DNA of 64,000 nt from Vibrio natriegens NBRC 15636 = ATCC 14048 = DSM 759 (GTDB lineage: Bacteria; Pseudomonadota; Gammaproteobacteria; Enterobacterales; Vibrionaceae): contig NZ_CP141823.1 in the NCBI RefSeq assembly GCF_035621455.1, positions 1,488,001-1,552,000 on the forward strand, in the 5' to 3' direction. The translations under genes were made by a program, and so were the position numbers. The notes under the pieces are model-generated. The model did no database searches. It saw only the letters and a program-made list of their open reading frames with translations, and was not told the DNA's origin. Shown piece by piece: positions 15,991-25,024 of this stretch; position 1 is the stretch's first letter; every line of letters starts with the position of its first letter.

Positions 15991-17712
15991 CTACTTCCTT
16001 AGTACCCCAAACACCTCTCGACACAAACTAAACAGACAGCTTTCCTTTACATCCAAAATAATGTTGTTTCGATAGTAGGGACTTAGGTCGACGCCCATGC
16101 CGACACCGTAGATTTCTATTTTATTGCGGTTTGCTTCGCGCTCGATGACCTGCTTTAAATGATTATCGAGATAAAATTGGTCGTTGGCTGTGCTAGTGGC
16201 AGTGTCCATGGGACAACCATCGGAGAATACGATAAGTATCTTTCGCTGCGCACCTTGTGCAGTTAGACGTTGAGCGGCAAACTGTACGGCTTCTCCGTCA
16301 ATTCCTTCTTTGAATATGTCGGCTTTTCGTAAGCTGGCGATGCCGAGTCGAGCTCGTCGCCAATGAGTATCGAAGTCTTTGAATATAATATGTCGAAGTT
16401 CGTTTAAGCGACCAGGGTGTTTTGGTTGTCCTTGTTGTAGCCATTGTCGATAAACTTTCCCGCCGTTCCAATTTCCGGTTGTGAAGCCAAGGATTTCAAA
16501 AGGAACTTCGGTTAGACCTACGGATTTAAGCAGTGTGTCCATCAACAAGCTCATTTTATGACTGTGCTTTTGCATGGAGCCAGAGCAGTCCATCAAAAAT
16601 GTAATGGCGCATTGATGGGATGCACCGAGTTCTGGTTGTGAGAATATGGTGCGTTCAAGCGGAGAAGTAACCAGTTTGGTTATGGTGTTCGCATTAACGA
16701 TTCCTTCTTCCAGATGATCTTGGCGTTTGTTTCGCTGCGGGGTTTGGACAATGCTAGACAGTATTGCTGCTAAACGACGAGTGTTAACCTGTCTTGCCAT
16801 CATGTCGTCAGTAAGCTTTTGTCGTAGCTCAAGCAATAACGCTTGTCTAACCACTGTTTCAGCACCAACCTCTCGGTCAAACTCTCGACTAAAAACTTGA
16901 TATTTAGACCCAGCGAGTTGGAAAGCTTTACTGCTACCAGTGATATCCGCGTCGTATTCTTGGTCTTCGATATCCCCGTCTACAATTAGCGCCAGTTGGG
17001 CAAGGATTTTAATGTCTTCTTCAACGGCAGGAATGGTTTGATTGTTTGGTTCTTCTTGTTCTTGATCGATAAGTTCGCTGACGAGAGTCGCAAGTTGGTT
17101 GGCATAAGTGGCGAACAAACGCTGATCTAATCGATGTCTTTTTAGTTGTACCAGACAAGTGCCTATGATCGGTACTATTCCAGCTCGAGTGGATTCGATA
17201 GCCTCGGCGATAGGTTCCGAAACAGGTATCCCTGTTAAACGCGAATGGATGATCTGCATAAGCGTAAAAAGAAGCATACCAAGACGAGACTCAGTAAAGC
17301 CATTCTGATGATACTGTTCACTCCAATAACAAAAGTTGAATCGAGTGCTAACTTGAATACCTGCTAAGTAATGCGGGACTTGTGACTCGATTCGGACTTG
17401 CTCGCAAAAATCAAACAATAGACGTTCAACTTCGCCACTGGGGCGTTGCGAGTAATGAAGCTCTGCGTCTGACACCAAAAGGCGCAACGCTGAAGAATCG
17501 ATCTTACCTTGCATAGCCATTTTGCTCTTAGTTAACTCATGGCGAGAAACAAAAGTGAGGTCATTGGTGTGGGCTGAGAGAAAGTAGTAAGGCTGATCGC
17601 CTCTATATAAACGCTCACCCCTATAGTTAAGTGTGAGATTCCCACTGATCGCTCTGGCAACGGAGACACTAAGATCGAGGATCTTTTTCTGTTGAGACGA
17701 CACATTAGCCAT
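15991..17712 (-). CDS. CobT-like von Willebrand factor A domain protein
   Basis: A 573-aa protein with a C-terminal VWA domain of the CobT type. The MIDAS motif DCSGSM is at residues 375-380, with later FSDGCPMD and YGVGMGVDL segments. The N-terminal 350 residues are helical, with an acidic stretch (about 220-255). In cobalamin makers CobT pairs with the CobS ATPase and CobN to insert cobalt. No cobN or cob genes are present here, so a general MoxR/VWA activase role is as likely. The start at 17712 overlaps the CobS-like gene by 8 bp. Transcription is divergent from xsc. Confidence 0.85.
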   Translation of the reverse strand: MANVSSQQKKILDLSVSVARAISGNLTLNYRGERLYRGDQPYYFLSAHTNDLTFVSRHELTKSKMAMQGKIDSSALRLLVSDAELHYSQRPSGEVERLLFDFCEQVRIESQVPHYLAGIQVSTRFNFCYWSEQYHQNGFTESRLGMLLFTLMQIIHSRLTGIPVSEPIAEAIESTRAGIVPIIGTCLVQLKRHRLDQRLFATYANQLATLVSELIDQEQEEPNNQTIPAVEEDIKILAQLALIVDGDIEDQEYDADITGSSKAFQLAGSKYQVFSREFDREVGAETVVRQALLLELRQKLTDDMMARQVNTRRLAAILSSIVQTPQRNKRQDHLEEGIVNANTITKLVTSPLERTIFSQPELGASHQCAITFLMDCSGSMQKHSHKMSLLMDTLLKSVGLTEVPFEILGFTTGNWNGGKVYRQWLQQGQPKHPGRLNELRHIIFKDFDTHWRRARLGIASLRKADIFKEGIDGEAVQFAAQRLTAQGAQRKILIVFSDGCPMDTATSTANDQFYLDNHLKQVIEREANRNKIEIYGVGMGVDLSPYYRNNIILDVKESCLFSLCREVFGVLRK

Positions 17713-18697
17713 GGCTAAGTTGCTCCATACCAGAGCTAACTGATGGATTGGCAATCAAAGTTTCACCAAAGCAGCGGAAGTAGTATTCGCAAACAAGCTG
17801 TTTTTCTTCTTCTTCACATCGATTTAGAAATGACAGCCTAAACGCGGTTGCGACGTCGTTAAAGATACGAATGTTCTCGGCCCATGTCAGTACCGTCCTG
17901 GGAGACATTACTGTAGATAAATCGCCCGCCATAAAACCGTTTCTAGTCATTCCGGCTGTTGCGATCATTTGCTCAACTAGCCGCAAACCTTGTTCATTAT
18001 TGAGTTCTGGATTCTTGGATAACACGATATTGGCTTCGTGTTTAGGGTCAAGGTAGTTCAGAGTAGCGATGATATTCCATCTATCCAACTGACTGTGATT
18101 GAGCACTTGTGTACCTGAATACAGACCAGAAAAATTGCCGAGACCGAGCGTGTTACATGTGGCGAACAATCGAAAATATGGGTGCGGGGTAATGACGCGG
18201 TTTTGCTCCAATGAGGTGTATTTGCCATCTTGCTCAAGCAATTGCTGAATAACGAACATCACATCTGGTCGCCCTGCATCGTATTCATCCAATACCAGTG
18301 CGATAGGTTGTTGGATACTTTGTGGAAGGATGCCTTCTTTAAACTCGGTGATTTGCATGCCGTCTTTTATAACGATGCTGTCTTTCCCGATGAAATCGAG
18401 TCTGCTCAAATGTCCATCAAGGTTTATTCTCAGGCAGGGCCAGTTCAGTCGAGCTGCGACTTGTTCTATGTGAGAAGACTTACCGGTTCCGTGAGTGCCT
18501 TGAATGAGAGTGCGACGATTTGATGAGAAGCCCGCAAGGATGGCTAGCGTCACTTCAGGGTCAAAACAGTAATTTGGATCGATTTGCGGAACATACTCGC
18601 CACCGTGCTTAAATGCCGATACTGTTAAATCACTGTCTATACCAAAACATTCTCTGACGCTTACTTGTCTCGTCGGTATCAATTCCGTTTCTTTCAT
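17705..18697 (-). CDS. CobS-like MoxR-family AAA+ ATPase
   Basis: A 330-aa AAA+ ATPase resembling cobaltochelatase CobS. Walker A is GTHGTGKS (67-74) and Walker B is LVLDEYD (134-140). LFATCNTLG carries sensor 1, and an N-terminal CobS_N-like segment is present (residues 1-30, REC-FGIDSDL). ATP hydrolysis would remodel a partner through the VWA protein encoded by the overlapping next gene, as in CobS/CobT, NorQ/NorD and CbbQ/CbbO pairs. It is divergent from xsc across a 268-bp region containing an IclR-type palindrome, which hints at shared control with taurine genes. Confidence 0.9.
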   Translation of the reverse strand: MKETELIPTRQVSVRECFGIDSDLTVSAFKHGGEYVPQIDPNYCFDPEVTLAILAGFSSNRRTLIQGTHGTGKSSHIEQVAARLNWPCLRINLDGHLSRLDFIGKDSIVIKDGMQITEFKEGILPQSIQQPIALVLDEYDAGRPDVMFVIQQLLEQDGKYTSLEQNRVITPHPYFRLFATCNTLGLGNFSGLYSGTQVLNHSQLDRWNIIATLNYLDPKHEANIVLSKNPELNNEQGLRLVEQMIATAGMTRNGFMAGDLSTVMSPRTVLTWAENIRIFNDVATAFRLSFLNRCEEEEKQLVCEYYFRCFGETLIANPSVSSGMEQLSHG

Positions 18698-18828
18698 TGC
18701 TCATTCCCTCTATATATCTTGCGAACTACCTGCAACTGTTGGTGATGTTCGTCGATTATGAACAGCTAAATCTAAGTTAACGACACTATTTGTACAAAAT
18801 ATTGTTAACAATGTGATCTAGTTTTGTT

Positions 18829-18851
18829 AATTGGAATAAATCATTCCAATT
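18829..18851. promoter_or_regulatory. IclR-type palindrome in the cobS-like / xsc divergent region
   Basis: AATTGGAAT (18829-18837) and ATTCCAATT (18843-18851) are a perfect 9-bp inverted repeat with a 5-bp centre. The TGGAAnnnnnnnTTCCA core is what IclR-family regulators bind. It lies 115 bp before the xsc start and 132 bp from the CobS-like start. The IclR-type gene at 29304-30092 is the obvious candidate ligand. Confidence 0.6.
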
Positions 18852-18965
18852 ATAGATAAATCGTTGACGCGCAAAAATTCTCCTACTAAGGTGAATGTGA
18901 ATGCAAAAAAGAGACAATTCATTCCGAAAAATGAAATTTTAGTTCAACTCAAGGAGAAGGGAAGG

Positions 18966-20777
18966 ATGAGCGAGCAAGAAAAACGCACGGTTGTTTCCGG
19001 CAATACAACGATGACACCATCAGAAGCGTTTGTTGAAACTATGGTCGCCAATGATGTGACAGATATGTTCGGCATCATGGGATCAGCATTTATGGATGCA
19101 ATGGACATATTTGCTCCTGCTGGCATTCGATTAATTCCAGTGGTGCACGAGCAGGGGGCTGCTCACATGGCGGATGGTTACTCACGTGTATCAGGTCGTC
19201 ACGGTGTGGTTATCGGTCAAAATGGTCCTGGTATCAGTAACTGTGTTACTGCGATTGCAGCTGCTTATTGGGCACACAGCCCAGTGGTTATTGTCACGCC
19301 AGAAACAGGTACAAAAACAATGGGATTGGGTGGTTTCCAAGAATGTAACCAACTTCCTATGTTCCAAGAGTTCACTAAATACCAAGGTCACGTGACGCAC
19401 CCAGAGCGTATGGCGGAATACACCGGTCGCTGTTTTGACCGCGCTATGAGTGAAATGGGACCGACTCAGTTGAATATTCCACGTGACTATTTCTACGGTG
19501 AAATCAAAACGGAAATTCCAAAACCAGCTCGACTAGACAGAGGTCCAGGTGGCGAAAAGTCACTCAATGAAGCTGCGGATCTGATTGCCGAAGCGAAATT
19601 CCCAGTCATCATTTCTGGTGGTGGGGTGGTCATGGCCGATGCTGTTGAAGAATGTGCGGCATTAGCAGAAAGACTGGGTGCACCAGTTGTGAATAGTTAT
19701 CTGCACAATGATTCATTCCCGGCAAGCCACCCATTGTGGTGTGGTCCACTTGGCTATCAGGGCTCTAAAGCAGCGATGAAGTTGATTGCCCAAGCGGATG
19801 TGGTTATTGCATTGGGTACACGTCTTGGTCCATTTGGTACTTTACCTCAACACGGTATGGACTACTGGCCAAAGAACGCGAAAATCATCCAAATTGATGC
19901 CGACAATAAGATGCTTGGTCTGGTTAAGAAAATTTCTGTCGGTATTTGTGGTGATGCTAAAGCTGCTGCAGTTGCACTAAAAGAACGACTAGAAGGTCGT
20001 GAACTACTTTGTGATGAAAACAAAGCGTCTCGCCAAGACACAGTCGCAACGGAAAAGGCACTGTGGGAAAAAGAGCTGGATGAATGGACACATGAACGTG
20101 ACCCATTCAGTTTGGATATGATCGAAGAAAACGCGCAAGAAACGCCGTTCTCTGGTGGTGAATATCTGCACCCACGCCAAGTGCTTCGTGAGCTCGAAAA
20201 AGCTATGCCGGAAGATGTAATGGTGTCTACTGACATCGGCAACATTAACTCTGTTGCTAATAGCTATCTACGTTTCGAAAAACCACGCAGCTTCTTTGCC
20301 GCAATGAGTTTTGGTAACTGTGGTTATGCCTTCCCAACCATCATTGGTGCAAAAGTTGCGGCGCCGCATCGTCCTGCTATTTCTTATGCAGGTGACGGTG
20401 CGTGGGGCATGAGTCTAATGGAAACGATGACATGTGTTCGTCACAACATTCCTGTAACTGCGGTGGTATTCCACAACCGTCAATGGGGCGCTGAGAAGAA
20501 AAACCAAGTGGACTTCTACAACCGTCGTTTCGTGGCCGGTGAGCTAGACAACCAAAGCTTCGCTGAAATCGCGAGAGCAATGGGTGCTGAAGGTATCACG
20601 GTTGATAAGCTGGAAGATGTAGGTCCAACACTTCAAAAAGCCATCGACATGCAGATGAATGAGGGCAAAACAACAGTCATCGAAATCATGTGTACACAGG
20701 AGCTGGGCGACCCGTTCCGTCGCGACGCACTGTCGAAACCTGTTCGCTTCCTAGATAAATACAAAGACTACGTATAG
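18966..20777 (+). CDS. xsc: Sulfoacetaldehyde acetyltransferase
   Basis: Xsc is a thiamine-diphosphate enzyme that cleaves sulfoacetaldehyde with phosphate into sulfite and acetyl phosphate. The 603-aa protein has the ThDP-enzyme order: an N-terminal pyrimidine domain (FGIMGSAFMDAMDIF, HEQGAAHMADGYSR with the ThDP glutamate), a central domain (about 195-330), and a C-terminal pyrophosphate domain (SYAGDGAWGMSLMET, the GDG motif). The start at 18966 has a long purine-rich site, AAGGAGAAGGGAAGG, and fits family length. The frame is open from 18864, but that extension looks non-coding. It is the head gene of the taurine region. Confidence 0.97.
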   Translation: MSEQEKRTVVSGNTTMTPSEAFVETMVANDVTDMFGIMGSAFMDAMDIFAPAGIRLIPVVHEQGAAHMADGYSRVSGRHGVVIGQNGPGISNCVTAIAAAYWAHSPVVIVTPETGTKTMGLGGFQECNQLPMFQEFTKYQGHVTHPERMAEYTGRCFDRAMSEMGPTQLNIPRDYFYGEIKTEIPKPARLDRGPGGEKSLNEAADLIAEAKFPVIISGGGVVMADAVEECAALAERLGAPVVNSYLHNDSFPASHPLWCGPLGYQGSKAAMKLIAQADVVIALGTRLGPFGTLPQHGMDYWPKNAKIIQIDADNKMLGLVKKISVGICGDAKAAAVALKERLEGRELLCDENKASRQDTVATEKALWEKELDEWTHERDPFSLDMIEENAQETPFSGGEYLHPRQVLRELEKAMPEDVMVSTDIGNINSVANSYLRFEKPRSFFAAMSFGNCGYAFPTIIGAKVAAPHRPAISYAGDGAWGMSLMETMTCVRHNIPVTAVVFHNRQWGAEKKNQVDFYNRRFVAGELDNQSFAEIARAMGAEGITVDKLEDVGPTLQKAIDMQMNEGKTTVIEIMCTQELGDPFRRDALSKPVRFLDKYKDYV

Positions 20778-20790
20778 GTCTCGGGGAGTA

Positions 20791-20819
20791 TGTCCGGCCA
20801 TTATATGGCCGGGCATTTT
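20791..20819 (+). terminator. Hairpin between xsc and the exporter gene
   Basis: TGTCCGGCCAT (20791-20801) pairs with ATGGCCGGGCA (20805-20815) with one G-U pair, followed by TTTT. It is a strong stem with a weak T-tail and may act as an attenuator that lowers exporter expression relative to Xsc. Confidence 0.65.
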
Positions 20820-20842
20820 GAACACACGGAAAGGTGGAAGCG

Positions 20843-21877
20843 ATGATTTCTAAAACCATGAAAATGCCCAGAACGCTATATGGAGAAGCGACGGGCATCG
20901 CACCGGGATTATTACTCAGTATTGTAATAGCCGCAGCGGCAACGTTTGTCTCTGATCACTACGGCGGTCCTAAGTTTCTTTATGCACTATTACTGGGTAT
21001 TTCTCTGCATTTTCTCTCTGACCATGAAAAATGTGGTGCCGGTATTGAGTTTGCGGCTAAGAAGTTGGTTCGAATTGGTGTTGCCTTGTTAGGTGTGCGC
21101 ATTGCCTTTAGTGATGTCAGTACCATAGGTCTTGATGGCGTGGGCATTCTAGCTGGTGCTGTAGTGCTGACGATTATGTTCAGCCTTTTGTTCGCAAAGC
21201 TACTTAAGGTGTCTGGTACATTTGGGTTACTGGCAGGCGGCGCAACAGGGATTTGCGGCATCTCCGCGGCGATGGCGATTTCATCTACGATTCCACAGAG
21301 CAAAGAGAACGAGCAATACACATTAATGACGGCGATTGGTGTTGCTGCATTTTCAACGATTGCCATGGTTCTTTATCCATTTGTCGTTACTTCACTACAG
21401 TTATCACCGAGTGAAGCGGGTATGTTTTTGGGTGGCTCCATTCATGATGTGGCTCAGGTGGTCGGTGCGGGCTTTATGTTGTCTACCGAGATCGGGGATG
21501 CTTCAACATTAGCGAAAATGTTTCGAGTCGCGATGCTGATGCCAGTGATACTGTTAATTGCATTGTCATTTCGTGCGCAGAGAAAGAATGATGGTCAAGA
21601 ATCGCATATTAACGCCCCAATAATACCGTTCTTCCTGATGATGTTTATTGCACTGATTGTAATCAATAGCTTTAACCTGGTACCTCCTACAGTGTCAGAA
21701 GGAATGTCAGAGATATCTAAGTGGTGTTTAGTTATTTCTATTGCCGCTCTAGGCGTAAAAACATCATTTGAGAAGCTTTTCTCTCTAGGATGGAAACCAA
21801 TTATATTGCTTTTATTGAATGCAATATTTATCGCAGTATATATGTTGACGGTTATTTATATTCAGAGAATAGTTTAA
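20843..21877 (+). CDS. tauZ: YeiH/UPF0324 family membrane protein, putative sulfite or sulfate exporter
   Basis: A 344-aa polytopic membrane protein of the UPF0324/YeiH family with about 10 hydrophobic segments. The family signatures FLSDHEKCGAGIEFAAKKL, LLAGGATGICGISAAMA and GGSIHDVAQVVGAGF are present. Such proteins sit next to xsc in several taurine degraders (called TauZ there) and are thought to export sulfur oxyanions released by Xsc. The ATG at 20843 follows AAGGTGG; a GTG at 20834 overlaps that site and is less likely. A second candidate exporter, of a different family, lies at 31307. Confidence 0.87.
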   Translation: MISKTMKMPRTLYGEATGIAPGLLLSIVIAAAATFVSDHYGGPKFLYALLLGISLHFLSDHEKCGAGIEFAAKKLVRIGVALLGVRIAFSDVSTIGLDGVGILAGAVVLTIMFSLLFAKLLKVSGTFGLLAGGATGICGISAAMAISSTIPQSKENEQYTLMTAIGVAAFSTIAMVLYPFVVTSLQLSPSEAGMFLGGSIHDVAQVVGAGFMLSTEIGDASTLAKMFRVAMLMPVILLIALSFRAQRKNDGQESHINAPIIPFFLMMFIALIVINSFNLVPPTVSEGMSEISKWCLVISIAALGVKTSFEKLFSLGWKPIILLLLNAIFIAVYMLTVIYIQRIV

Positions 21878-21913
21878 TTATTACTTTGTTTTTCGATGGT
21901 AAGAGTATTCATT

Positions 21914-22717
21914 ATGAACGGTAAATATTATATCAGTACGCTCGAAGAATTATATGAAATAGTAAATGTATTTTCTGAGTCCAAAAGCAATAACACATTA
22001 ATATATCGAGCGGAAGAATATAAAGTCGGTGCACTAATTCCAAGTTTAGGCAAAGTAAATAGCAATAACCTTAGAAGAGTAGAACAAGAACTTCTTTCCA
22101 CAATGAAAGTTTACGGAGTACCGATGCTGGGTTCCCGTGCTGTTAATGAATGGCTATTAATGTGTTTGTCCGAACAACAAGGGTTTCCTACACGACTACT
22201 AGAGTGGACTGAGAGTCTTTTTAACGCAATATGGTCTGTCTGTAACAGTTCGACCAAGGATTGCATCAATATCATAAAGGTTCGGGGGCGTCATAAGGCT
22301 AGTTTTATAAGTTCGCCCCATCATATTGAAAGTACTAAGGTATTTAAAGCTGTCGACTGCGATTTTCAGGAGAAACAAAAGGATAAATGGTATTCAATTC
22401 ATCCATTTATAAACGAAAGAAATAGCTGTATACATTCTCTTCATGATGAGCAAGAGTATGTGAAAGATCTAATATCTATTAATGTTTTACCCTCAGTGAA
22501 AAATAACTTATTAAAGGAGCTGATATCTATGAGTGAATTAAATAAGACAACATCGAATGTTGAAGGAAAAATGACGAGTATAGATTTTGAATCTAGTTCG
22601 GAAAATGATCTAGATAGTCAAAGTGGCGAAATTAAAGACGACTTTGAAGTCAATTTTCATGATAGGAAACTAGAACAATATGGGCGTAAGTATAATCAAG
22701 ACTTTGATTTCGACTAA
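21914..22717 (+). CDS. FRG-domain protein of unknown function
   Basis: A 267-aa soluble protein. Residues about 20-110 match the FRG domain: LIYRAEEYKVGALIPSL (normally FRG at its start; here YRAEE), a conserved E in VEQELLSTMK, and LSEQQGFPTRLLEWTESLFNAIW, the clear hallmark. The C-terminal third is acidic and low-complexity (EGKMTSIDFESSSENDLDSQ). FRG proteins occur mostly in phage-defence and mobile contexts with unknown biochemistry. Here it follows the exporter by 36 bp inside a taurine locus and is more AT-rich than its neighbours. The start could also be 21896; neither has a strong ribosome site. Confidence 0.8.
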   Translation: MNGKYYISTLEELYEIVNVFSESKSNNTLIYRAEEYKVGALIPSLGKVNSNNLRRVEQELLSTMKVYGVPMLGSRAVNEWLLMCLSEQQGFPTRLLEWTESLFNAIWSVCNSSTKDCINIIKVRGRHKASFISSPHHIESTKVFKAVDCDFQEKQKDKWYSIHPFINERNSCIHSLHDEQEYVKDLISINVLPSVKNNLLKELISMSELNKTTSNVEGKMTSIDFESSSENDLDSQSGEIKDDFEVNFHDRKLEQYGRKYNQDFDFD

Positions 22718-22983
22718 CAACAAATTAACGTAGAAAATAAACAAGCGTTTGAATAATCAGTCGATGAAAAACGATTTTAAAACTTACTAGGTCAAAAATT
22801 AAATTATAAAAAAATTAAATCTGTGAGCTTAGAGTTTGTACATACCACAACTGAAAGTTAGAGTGGAGGTATGTTATAAATTTGTTAATTATTCGTAATT
22901 ATAGTTTAAATGCTCTAATAAAACGGCAGTGTAGAACTGCTCTGTATTAACCCAATAACGAAAAAATAAAAGGACTTTGGAAG
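22718..22983. promoter_or_regulatory. AT-rich promoter region before the taurine dehydrogenase operon
   Basis: No gene is seen. The stretch is very AT-rich, with several TATAAT-like boxes (for example near 22875). It separates the xsc group from the dehydrogenase/TRAP group. AAAGGACTTTGG precedes the next ATG. No TGGAA/TTCCA palindrome like that at 18829 was found. Confidence 0.4.
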
Positions 22984-23409
22984 ATGAATATGCAAACAAA
23001 CACAGCAACATTATTACAGGAAAACCAAGTCGACACGACATTTTTACAGTCCTTTAGCGATGCCTGGAATAACCACGACATTGACGCATTAATGTCATTT
23101 ATGACTGATGATTGTGTGTTTCAGACCGTCGCAGGAGATGGTTTGCTTGGAAACACCATTGAAGGGTACGAAGCCGTTCGTAATAGCTTCGAACTGGTTT
23201 GGCAGAATTTCCCAGATGCGACTTGGAGCGACCCTGTGCACTTTGTTTGTGGCGATCGTGCAGTAACGGAATCAACCTTCTCTGCTACCAACCCTGACGG
23301 TACGGTGATCGAAGCTCGTATGGTGGATGTTTTTACTCTGCGTGATGGAAAAATCAGTGTTAAGAATGCCTTTAGAAAAGCTCGACCAGTTATCACTCCA
23401 AATAAGTAA
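22984..23409 (+). CDS. tauX: NTF2/SnoaL-fold protein, taurine dehydrogenase small subunit
   Basis: A 141-aa NTF2-like (SnoaL) protein: FSDAWNNHDIDALMSFMTDDCVFQ, then GYEAVRNSFELVWQNFPDATW and ARMVDVFTLRDGKI. There is no signal peptide. Its position directly before a FAD-dependent oxidoreductase in a taurine locus matches the tauX-tauY arrangement of taurine dehydrogenase. The small subunit is needed for activity, but its chemistry is poorly known. It starts at ATG 22984 after AAAGGA. Assignment as TauX rests on fold plus context. Confidence 0.82.
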   Translation: MNMQTNTATLLQENQVDTTFLQSFSDAWNNHDIDALMSFMTDDCVFQTVAGDGLLGNTIEGYEAVRNSFELVWQNFPDATWSDPVHFVCGDRAVTESTFSATNPDGTVIEARMVDVFTLRDGKISVKNAFRKARPVITPNK

Positions 23410-23458
23410 ACATGGCAACCACTATTCGTTCAGGGGTTATGACTAGGAGAGTCGAATT

Positions 23459-24910
23459 ATGAGTTTAGTAATGGAAGAACCAGCAGTCGATGCTGTAGAA
23501 ACTAATGCGAAAAGCACCCAAGCGAAAGATAAATACGATCCTAAATATGATCCGCTAAAGGATAAAACGCCGGGTCATGGCAAAGAATACGCCCCAACTT
23601 ACTGGGTAGATACAGCGGGTGCTCCACCGGAAGACGATGGCCCAATCACATCGGATATGGATGTCGATGTTGCGATTATTGGATCTGGGTTTACAGGCTT
23701 AAGTACTGCAATTCACCTTGCGGAAATGTATGGGATTAAAGCAACAGTTATCGAGGCGAATCGCTTGAGTTGGGGGTGTAGCACCCGTAATGGCGGTCAG
23801 GCTCAATGTGCGTCAGGACGACTAAAGCGTTCTCAGTGGATTGAACGTTGGGGCCTTGAAACGGCTTTGAAAATGCACCGCGAGTGTGTGGATGGCATGA
23901 ACACATTCAAGGAACTGATCAAGGATATCGACTGTGACCCACAACCCGGTGGTCACCTGTATGTGGCCCATCGTCCCAAGATGATGCCGGGATTAGAGAA
24001 AGAAGCGAAATTGCTTCGCGAAACCTTCAACTACGATGCGCAAATTCTAGATGCTGACACGGTAAAACGAGACTATGTCGGCGACCAAGAAGCGGCAGGT
24101 GCAATGCACGAACCAGAAGGTATTGGCATTCATGCAGGTAAGTTGGCTTTTGGCTACTTGAGAAAAGCGCGCGCGTTGGGTGTTAAGGTCCATCCAGCTA
24201 GCCCTGTTATGGGGTGGGAAACTCGCGGTGGCGTACACTACCTCAAAACACCTGGTGGTGTGGTAAAGGCTCGCTCGGTGGGGGTTTGTACTGGCGGTTA
24301 TACCAGTCAGGGTCTGCACTCGGAGTTAAAAAACCGTTTGCTCCCAGTCTTATCAAACTCAATGGTAACGCGTCCTTTAACTCAAGACGAAATTGCCGCG
24401 TGTAACTTCAAAACCAATCAGGTGATTACGGATACTCGCGTACTTCGTCATTACTATCGTTTACTTCCAGACAATCGAGTTCAGATTGGAACTCGTAGTG
24501 CGATTACCGGTAAGAATGCGCCAGAGAAGAAATACGAGGACATGTTACGTTCAGACCTTACGCGAAAATTCCCAGCATTAGACCAAATCCAAATTGATTA
24601 CTCATGGTGGGGGTGGGTGGACGTAAGCCACGACATGATGCCAAGAATCTATCAACCGAATCCATCACAATCCATCTTCTACGCCTTGGGTTATGGCGGT
24701 AATGGTGTGATGTATTCAGCGCAAGCCGGTAAACGTCTGGCTCAGTGGATTGGAGGAGAGGGACACAAGCTCGACTTACCAATATTCGAATCAAAACTTC
24801 CGTTTCCAAACGTGAGGGAAGTGGTGGAATCGGAGATGTTTGCACCATTTAGGCGAGTTGGACAGCGATTCCTTTACCAGTGGTACTCACTAAAGGATGA
24901 AGTGCTGTAA
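23459..24910 (+). CDS. tauY: FAD-dependent taurine dehydrogenase large subunit
   Basis: A 483-aa DAO-type flavoprotein. The FAD-binding Rossmann motif is DVAIIGSGFTGLSTAIHLAE (GSGFTG at 75-80), followed by the substrate/FAD segments CSTRNGGQAQCASGR and the C-terminal FYALGYGGNGVMYSAQAGKRLAQW. Such enzymes oxidatively deaminate taurine to sulfoacetaldehyde and ammonium, passing electrons to the respiratory chain. An N-terminal extension of about 65 residues precedes the Rossmann fold and lacks a signal peptide. It starts 49 bp after tauX. Other amine or amino-acid substrates are possible, but xsc and the TRAP genes favour taurine. Confidence 0.9.
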   Translation: MSLVMEEPAVDAVETNAKSTQAKDKYDPKYDPLKDKTPGHGKEYAPTYWVDTAGAPPEDDGPITSDMDVDVAIIGSGFTGLSTAIHLAEMYGIKATVIEANRLSWGCSTRNGGQAQCASGRLKRSQWIERWGLETALKMHRECVDGMNTFKELIKDIDCDPQPGGHLYVAHRPKMMPGLEKEAKLLRETFNYDAQILDADTVKRDYVGDQEAAGAMHEPEGIGIHAGKLAFGYLRKARALGVKVHPASPVMGWETRGGVHYLKTPGGVVKARSVGVCTGGYTSQGLHSELKNRLLPVLSNSMVTRPLTQDEIAACNFKTNQVITDTRVLRHYYRLLPDNRVQIGTRSAITGKNAPEKKYEDMLRSDLTRKFPALDQIQIDYSWWGWVDVSHDMMPRIYQPNPSQSIFYALGYGGNGVMYSAQAGKRLAQWIGGEGHKLDLPIFESKLPFPNVREVVESEMFAPFRRVGQRFLYQWYSLKDEVL

Positions 24911-25024
24911 CACTCAAAGCCTATCTCCAAAATAGGGAAATGACGACGACCAGGAAAGTTGTACCAGGTCACCTTGTAAGCAAAGTACAGAGTGGATGTC
25001 TGTACGTTATGAAAGGTTAAGACT

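Noticed and set aside
15991..18697. Cobaltochelatase for cobalamin synthesis
   Set aside because: No cobN or other cobalamin genes accompany the pair in the window. Kept as CobS/T-like without assigning that function.
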